From Candidatus Kapaibacterium sp. (lineage in GTDB: Bacteria > Bacteroidota > Ignavibacteria > Kapaibacteriales > UBA2268): a DNA stretch of 64,000 nucleotides. The position numbers and the translations under genes are program-made. Below, in pieces: positions 60,555 through 64,000 of the stretch (positions are counted from its first letter, which is position 1; the number at the start of each line of letters is the position of its first letter). The notes below the pieces were generated by a model that was not told where the DNA came from, did no database searches, and saw only the letters and a program-made list of their open reading frames with translations. The stretch lies in NCBI GenBank assembly GCA_023957315.1, contig JAMLHE010000008.1, forward strand, positions 100,038 through 164,037, given 5' to 3'.

Positions 60555-62000
60555 TTAAAATCTGTAAGCCATTCCAAACATTATATTTAAGGGGCTTTTT
60601 GTCAGTACATATCTTGAATATTGTTGCATTTGGTGAGGTGAAGCATAAGTAGTACGCAACTCCGAATAATCGACCCAACGCATTACTCCATCAATTCTGA
60701 TATTTTTACCAACAAATACACTACCGCCTATTGCAAAATTTTCGACTCCGGCATTTGGAATGTCTTGGTGATATGGCGATGTTGTCTTAGCATAACTTGC
60801 ACGAATCATACCGGGGAAAATAGGTATCTGGTACTCAGCACCAAGTCCCCAAGTTGTTTGACCGACCAAATCAAGAATAATATTATTATTCAAAGCCATA
60901 ACATTTGGCAAAGCGTCGCTAAATTCCATTTGAGTAACGTCAGTATATTCGACACCTGCTGAGAACGTCAAGCCAAGAGTATTGACCGATAGTCCCGCTG
61001 CATAAACAAATGGAGTACGAAGATTATATGAACTTTCGCCATCATATTCGTAAAAACGGGATTGTTCGTTCCGATAGTTTGCAGTATATTTCGCTGTAAA
61101 CTCTTCCTCGAATTGATACCAAGTCGGGAATTTAATCGTCGCTCCAAATCTCAAAAATTCTTCGAGGCGAGCCATAATATTAACAGAACCGGTTATTCCG
61201 GAAACTTTCTGGTTGAGAGTTTCATATGTTTGCAAATTATCAAATACATAGCCACCTACATTTGTATTAGCATATTTGCCGGTAGCGTCTCGTTCGTTGA
61301 ACTCACGAGTATAACCATAGTTGCCCCATTTTCCCGCAATGCTGAACGCTAAAGCCACAAATTCGTTGACATCATAAGCGAAAGCTGCAGTTACATTGTG
61401 CAAGCCTCCCTTTTCGGTAACCATAGCTGATTGCGAAAGACTATCTCTAAAAGGTGTAGAAAAGGAAGTCTGACTACCATTCTGCATTTCATCAGCCAAA
61501 TAAAGTTGGTATGCCCAGTTATCATCAGCATTTCCGGGACCAAAGTCCACTTCGGATGCAATCATCGAATAATGATTATTCACACCCGTGAATCTGAAAG
61601 TATTGGCAAAGTCATCTTCCAAAAAGTATCCTATGCCGATTGCTCCATTCCGCTTTTCGGCACCGAATTGAAAAGATGAAACAAGCGCCGCATTTGTGAT
61701 TGATTCTACATTAGTCTTGAGCATATTATTAAAATTCAAATAATCTGTTTCGCTATTGTTTCTGGTAAAACCAAGCCCAACATTGAGTTCTGATTTGCCG
61801 ATTAGCGTTAAGCCTGCTGCATTGAAAAGCATAGCCGAAGCATCATCGGAGATACCGTAGAATGCTACGTTCAAACCTGCCGACCTTGGCGAGACAATTG
61901 CATTGCTTTTCGCATATCTTAATGCGTCTTCAACAAATTGGGCATTAGATGCCACGTTTGCACAAATTAGGCAAACCATTAAAGTTATAATTTTTTTCAT
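60555..62000 (-). CDS. FadL/OmpP1-family outer-membrane porin
   Basis: 481 aa with signal peptide MKKIITLMVCLICANVASNA. The family entry motif is SPRSAGLNVAFYGISDDASA, then MLFNAAGLTLIGKSELNVG; beta strands continue to a C-terminal Phe-ended strand (NIMFGMAYRF). Such proteins pass long-chain fatty acids or other hydrophobic compounds; PorV-like proteins of type IX secretion are distant relatives, so both roles are possible. It lies 3 nt after the Ser-rich lipoprotein gene in the same direction. Confidence 0.8.
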   Translation of the reverse strand: MKKIITLMVCLICANVASNAQFVEDALRYAKSNAIVSPRSAGLNVAFYGISDDASAMLFNAAGLTLIGKSELNVGLGFTRNNSETDYLNFNNMLKTNVESITNAALVSSFQFGAEKRNGAIGIGYFLEDDFANTFRFTGVNNHYSMIASEVDFGPGNADDNWAYQLYLADEMQNGSQTSFSTPFRDSLSQSAMVTEKGGLHNVTAAFAYDVNEFVALAFSIAGKWGNYGYTREFNERDATGKYANTNVGGYVFDNLQTYETLNQKVSGITGSVNIMARLEEFLRFGATIKFPTWYQFEEEFTAKYTANYRNEQSRFYEYDGESSYNLRTPFVYAAGLSVNTLGLTFSAGVEYTDVTQMEFSDALPNVMALNNNIILDLVGQTTWGLGAEYQIPIFPGMIRASYAKTTSPYHQDIPNAGVENFAIGGSVFVGKNIRIDGVMRWVDYSELRTTYASPHQMQQYSRYVLTKSPLNIMFGMAYRF

Positions 62001-62003
62001 ATT

Positions 62004-63122
62004 TTACCTCGTTCTTTGACCTGAACCACTTCCACTACTTGAACCTGACCTTGACGAGCCACTTGAACTACCTCTTCCACTTGAACTTCCTGAACTCGAA
62101 CCGCTACTCGAAGGAGTGCTTCTGACTGAACCCGATGATGATGCCGGAGCACTACTGCCCGAGCTACTTGGTTGAGCGTCACGATATACCGGAGCAGATT
62201 CAGAAGGTCTTGTCGAGCTTCTCGTTGGTGATGGCTGTGTCTCGCCTACATTGCGGATTACACCACCGCCACTTGTTCTGGTCGGTTCTGATGCAGGACG
62301 TGATTCAGTTTCGACTACTCTGAAAACATTCCCCGAGTTACCCGAACTACGGGTTTGAGTACCGGACGGACGTACAGAATTTGAAGAGCCTGACGAACGT
62401 ACCGAATTTGGCGAGCTTGAAGGAGTTTCAGTTCTGTTATAATCGCTACTGCTACTCGATCTGATCGGCGAACTTGTACCACTCACTCTTTGAGCAGAGC
62501 CGGTTGAAACCCTTTCGGATTGTCCCGATGGACGTGGAGCAGATTGACCTGTAACATTGCGGTCGTCATAAGTATAAGAACCCCTATTTGCACCGAAGGA
62601 ACGATAAGTGTCGCGTTTGTTAGGTTTTGTGTTTGAATATGCATAAACCGGTTGTGAGTACCAGCCTCTGCTATACCAAGGAGCCCAAGGGTCCCAGTAT
62701 CTGCCGTGATAAGGATGATAATCGTACCAAGGACTATACCAGCCACATCCCCAATATCCGGAAGATAAATGGTAATGGCGTCTGCTATAATGATGTGTAG
62801 ATACCCAACCATAGTGGTTAGACCACCAAGGCACAATAACAGGAACATAAACAGTTTGGTTGTAATTATAATCATTGCGTCTCAAATCCTCGGAACGCAC
62901 AGCTACTTCCTGAACGGGAGCTCCACCGCCGGCAGCCATAGGATTAGTCCATGCCTGAGCAGGAGCAACAGCAGTCTGTTGCGGAGCCGGAGCGGGTGCC
63001 TCTTCTACTTGCTTAGGATTGTTCGTATAACCAAAATAGTTATCCGATGAGTTCGTAGTGGAACAACCCACTGCGATGAATGCCATTAAGGCGATTGACA
63101 ATATTAAATTATATGTTTTCAT
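62004..63122 (-). CDS. Lipoprotein with aromatic and Ser/Arg-rich low-complexity regions
   Basis: About 372 aa from the ATG at 63122, backed by a strong GGAGGT 7-8 nt upstream; the open frame extends 27 codons further but without a ribosome site. Lipobox AVGC (Cys 19). Residues ~95-170 are very rich in Tyr, Trp and His; from about 200 to the end the sequence is Ser, Gly, Arg and Thr repeats (last ~60 residues almost only SGRT). Probably exposed on the surface; adhesive or structural role is a guess. Confidence 0.7.
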   Translation of the reverse strand: MKTYNLILSIALMAFIAVGCSTTNSSDNYFGYTNNPKQVEEAPAPAPQQTAVAPAQAWTNPMAAGGGAPVQEVAVRSEDLRRNDYNYNQTVYVPVIVPWWSNHYGWVSTHHYSRRHYHLSSGYWGCGWYSPWYDYHPYHGRYWDPWAPWYSRGWYSQPVYAYSNTKPNKRDTYRSFGANRGSYTYDDRNVTGQSAPRPSGQSERVSTGSAQRVSGTSSPIRSSSSSDYNRTETPSSSPNSVRSSGSSNSVRPSGTQTRSSGNSGNVFRVVETESRPASEPTRTSGGGVIRNVGETQPSPTRSSTRPSESAPVYRDAQPSSSGSSAPASSSGSVRSTPSSSGSSSGSSSGRGSSSGSSRSGSSSGSGSGQRTR

Positions 63123-63202
63123 AATATACCTCCATAAGTAGATAACGCAACAAAACAAATTTAGTTTCAAAAAAGGGTAAAAATCGCAAAAGAAAAATAT
63201 CA

Positions 63203-63234
63203 TTTTGCTATTCTAAAATTTCTCCTTATATTTG
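63203..63234 (+). promoter_or_regulatory. Promoter of tRNA-Leu
   Basis: TTTTG (63203-63207) and TATATTTG (63227-63234) with 19 nt between: a very good match to the Bacteroidota primary-sigma consensus, 12 nt before the tRNA. Confidence 0.7.
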
Positions 63235-63246
63235 TATTCTTTTTTC

Positions 63247-63330
63247 GCTCGGATGGCGGAACCGGTAGACGCACAGGACTTAAAATCCTGTGGGCATTAG
63301 CCCGTGAGGGTTCAAGTCCCTCTCCGAGTA
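63247..63330 (+). tRNA. tRNA-Leu (anticodon TAA)
   Basis: 84 nt folding into a cloverleaf: acceptor GCTCGGA / TCCGAGT (G-U at the first pair), D arm with GGTAGAC, anticodon stem CAGGA / TCCTG around loop CTTAAAA (anticodon TAA), long class II variable arm (TGGGCATTAGCCCG) and T arm GAGGG-TTCAAGT-CCCTC. CCA is not encoded. Confidence 0.93.
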
Positions 63331-63331
63331 C

Positions 63332-63364
63332 AGAGTTTGTCGCAAGGCAAACTCTTTTTTTTTT
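63332..63364 (+). terminator. Intrinsic terminator after tRNA-Leu
   Basis: AGAGTTTG / CAAACTCT stem with 8-nt loop, followed by about ten T residues, 1 nt after the tRNA. Confidence 0.85.
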
Positions 63365-63369
63365 ATGAA

Positions 63370-63996
63370 TTATTGCTTTATATGCCATGGTTTCACTAGC
63401 TCTTTCCGCAGTAATCCTAACATAAATCCAAAACCAAGTCCGTAGAAAACTCTGTCTTTGTTGATTTGAATCATGAGAGTAATAGTCGGTCCAAAAATTG
63501 TAGATGTAGCAAATTCAATTTTTGGGTTGATGATTAGGCTAACTGTTTTGTACTCATAATAATCCCATTTATAATTTGAACCAATAATACCATCACCGGT
63601 TCCTTGATAGTTTGTAGGTTCGTTAATTGTTGTATAACCCAGTCCAACAGAAATATTTGCCCTAGTGGTTCCTTTAACATTCATTTTGTATATTTTTCCA
63701 ACAGTAATTTGATAATTTGATAGATAGTCAAAAGGACCCCCTAATCCTAATATGAAAAAACCTATTAAGCCGGGACTGTAATCCTCCGGTGTAGATGAAG
63801 CAGGGCTCACATTACCGGAATATCCTATTTTAAGTGCATACAGTTCTTGGTAAACGTAATTTAGGTTGAAATCTACTCCAACATAATTCCCAAAGTTCAA
63901 TTCACTTGTTAGATATATTGCATGATTATCTTTGAATTGAGCATTTGCAGTATCAACGCTGATGAAAAATATTAATAGCAAGATTGCGTGTTTCAT
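63370..63996 (-). CDS. Outer-membrane beta-barrel-like protein
   Basis: 208 aa, signal peptide MKHAILLLIFFISVDTANA. The mature part has alternating aromatic strands (YLTSELNFGNYVGVDFNLNY, then ISVGLGYTTINEP, then YGLGFGFMLGLLRK). Start ATG lies 2 nt inside the right edge and looks natural. Converges with the tRNA. No family recognised. Confidence 0.6.
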   Translation of the reverse strand: MKHAILLLIFFISVDTANAQFKDNHAIYLTSELNFGNYVGVDFNLNYVYQELYALKIGYSGNVSPASSTPEDYSPGLIGFFILGLGGPFDYLSNYQITVGKIYKMNVKGTTRANISVGLGYTTINEPTNYQGTGDGIIGSNYKWDYYEYKTVSLIINPKIEFATSTIFGPTITLMIQINKDRVFYGLGFGFMLGLLRKELVKPWHIKQ

Positions 63997-64000
63997 AAAC

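Noticed and set aside
63200..63388. Minus-strand open frame over the tRNA-Leu
   Set aside because: It is the complement of the tRNA and its terminator; no protein features.

Overview
The window is AT-rich chromosomal DNA from a Gram-negative, respiring bacterium of the Bacteroidota/Ignavibacteriota (FCB) side of the tree; a Kapabacteria- or Ignavibacteria-like organism would fit. Evidence: a type IX secretion C-terminal sorting domain on a PNGase F-type protein (54005-56623), a remnant of a second such domain, promoters of the TTTG/TAnnTTTG type (for example before the tRNA-Leu and the NlpC/P60 gene), a DUF5686-type CarboxypepD_reg outer-membrane protein, many lipoproteins and small outer-membrane barrels, and frequent TTG/GTG starts. 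The exact taxon cannot be fixed from the sequence alone.

Layout. 1-3154: cbb3 oxidase genes (start of ccoN, ccoS, copper ATPase ccoI), overlapping glmM (3151-4515). 4648-5819: DoxX/MauE-like protein and ComF. 5816-10602: two SurA/PpiC-type periplasmic chaperones and murC. 10608-13784: cysteine-free thioredoxin-fold protein, ABC-2 exporter pair, nitrilase-family amidase. 14039-17488: NlpC/P60 hydrolase, mraY, murF. 17562-22474: small membrane proteins, TauE/SafE permease, YbbR-domain protein, BsuPI-like lipoprotein, ribD. 22476-31541: minus-strand run of envelope genes (PorE-like giant lipoprotein, lipoproteins, barrels), map, a lone PstS-like lipoprotein and an M28 peptidase. 31645-33516: M3 peptidase.

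33517-35037 and 37663-38160 are accessory, hairpin-rich stretches around an intact hicBA toxin-antitoxin pair, a collapsed second hicBA locus and a CheB-CheR-PAS protein. 38188-42872 is a cytochrome c maturation operon (ccmC-ccmD-ccmE-ccmF-tlpA, transcribed leftwards) whose CcmE has the unusual CxxxY heme-binding motif and whose ccmD appears frameshifted. It presumably serves the cbb3 oxidase and other c-type cytochromes. Next come a partner-switching pair (RsbW-like kinase plus STAS), the NAD(P)HX repair enzyme, VanZ, a lipoprotein and the DUF5686-type protein. 49564-49937 and 53656-54004 carry a matching composite repeat family. Between them lies an operon of ECF sigma factor, an anti-sigma factor with a barrel-like C-terminus, an outer-membrane protein and a lipoprotein. 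The right end holds the PNGase F-like secreted protein, a SLOG-like protein, rhodanese, a remarkable peptidyl-tRNA hydrolase/oligopeptidase B fusion (57757-60432), a FadL-type porin, a Ser-rich lipoprotein, tRNA-Leu(TAA) and a barrel protein.

Most striking: the Pth-OpB fusion; the CxxxY-type Ccm cluster with its ccmD frameshift; the paired repeat elements, one abutting a truncated type IX sorting domain; the hicBA scar beside an intact hicBA; and the anti-sigma/barrel fusion.
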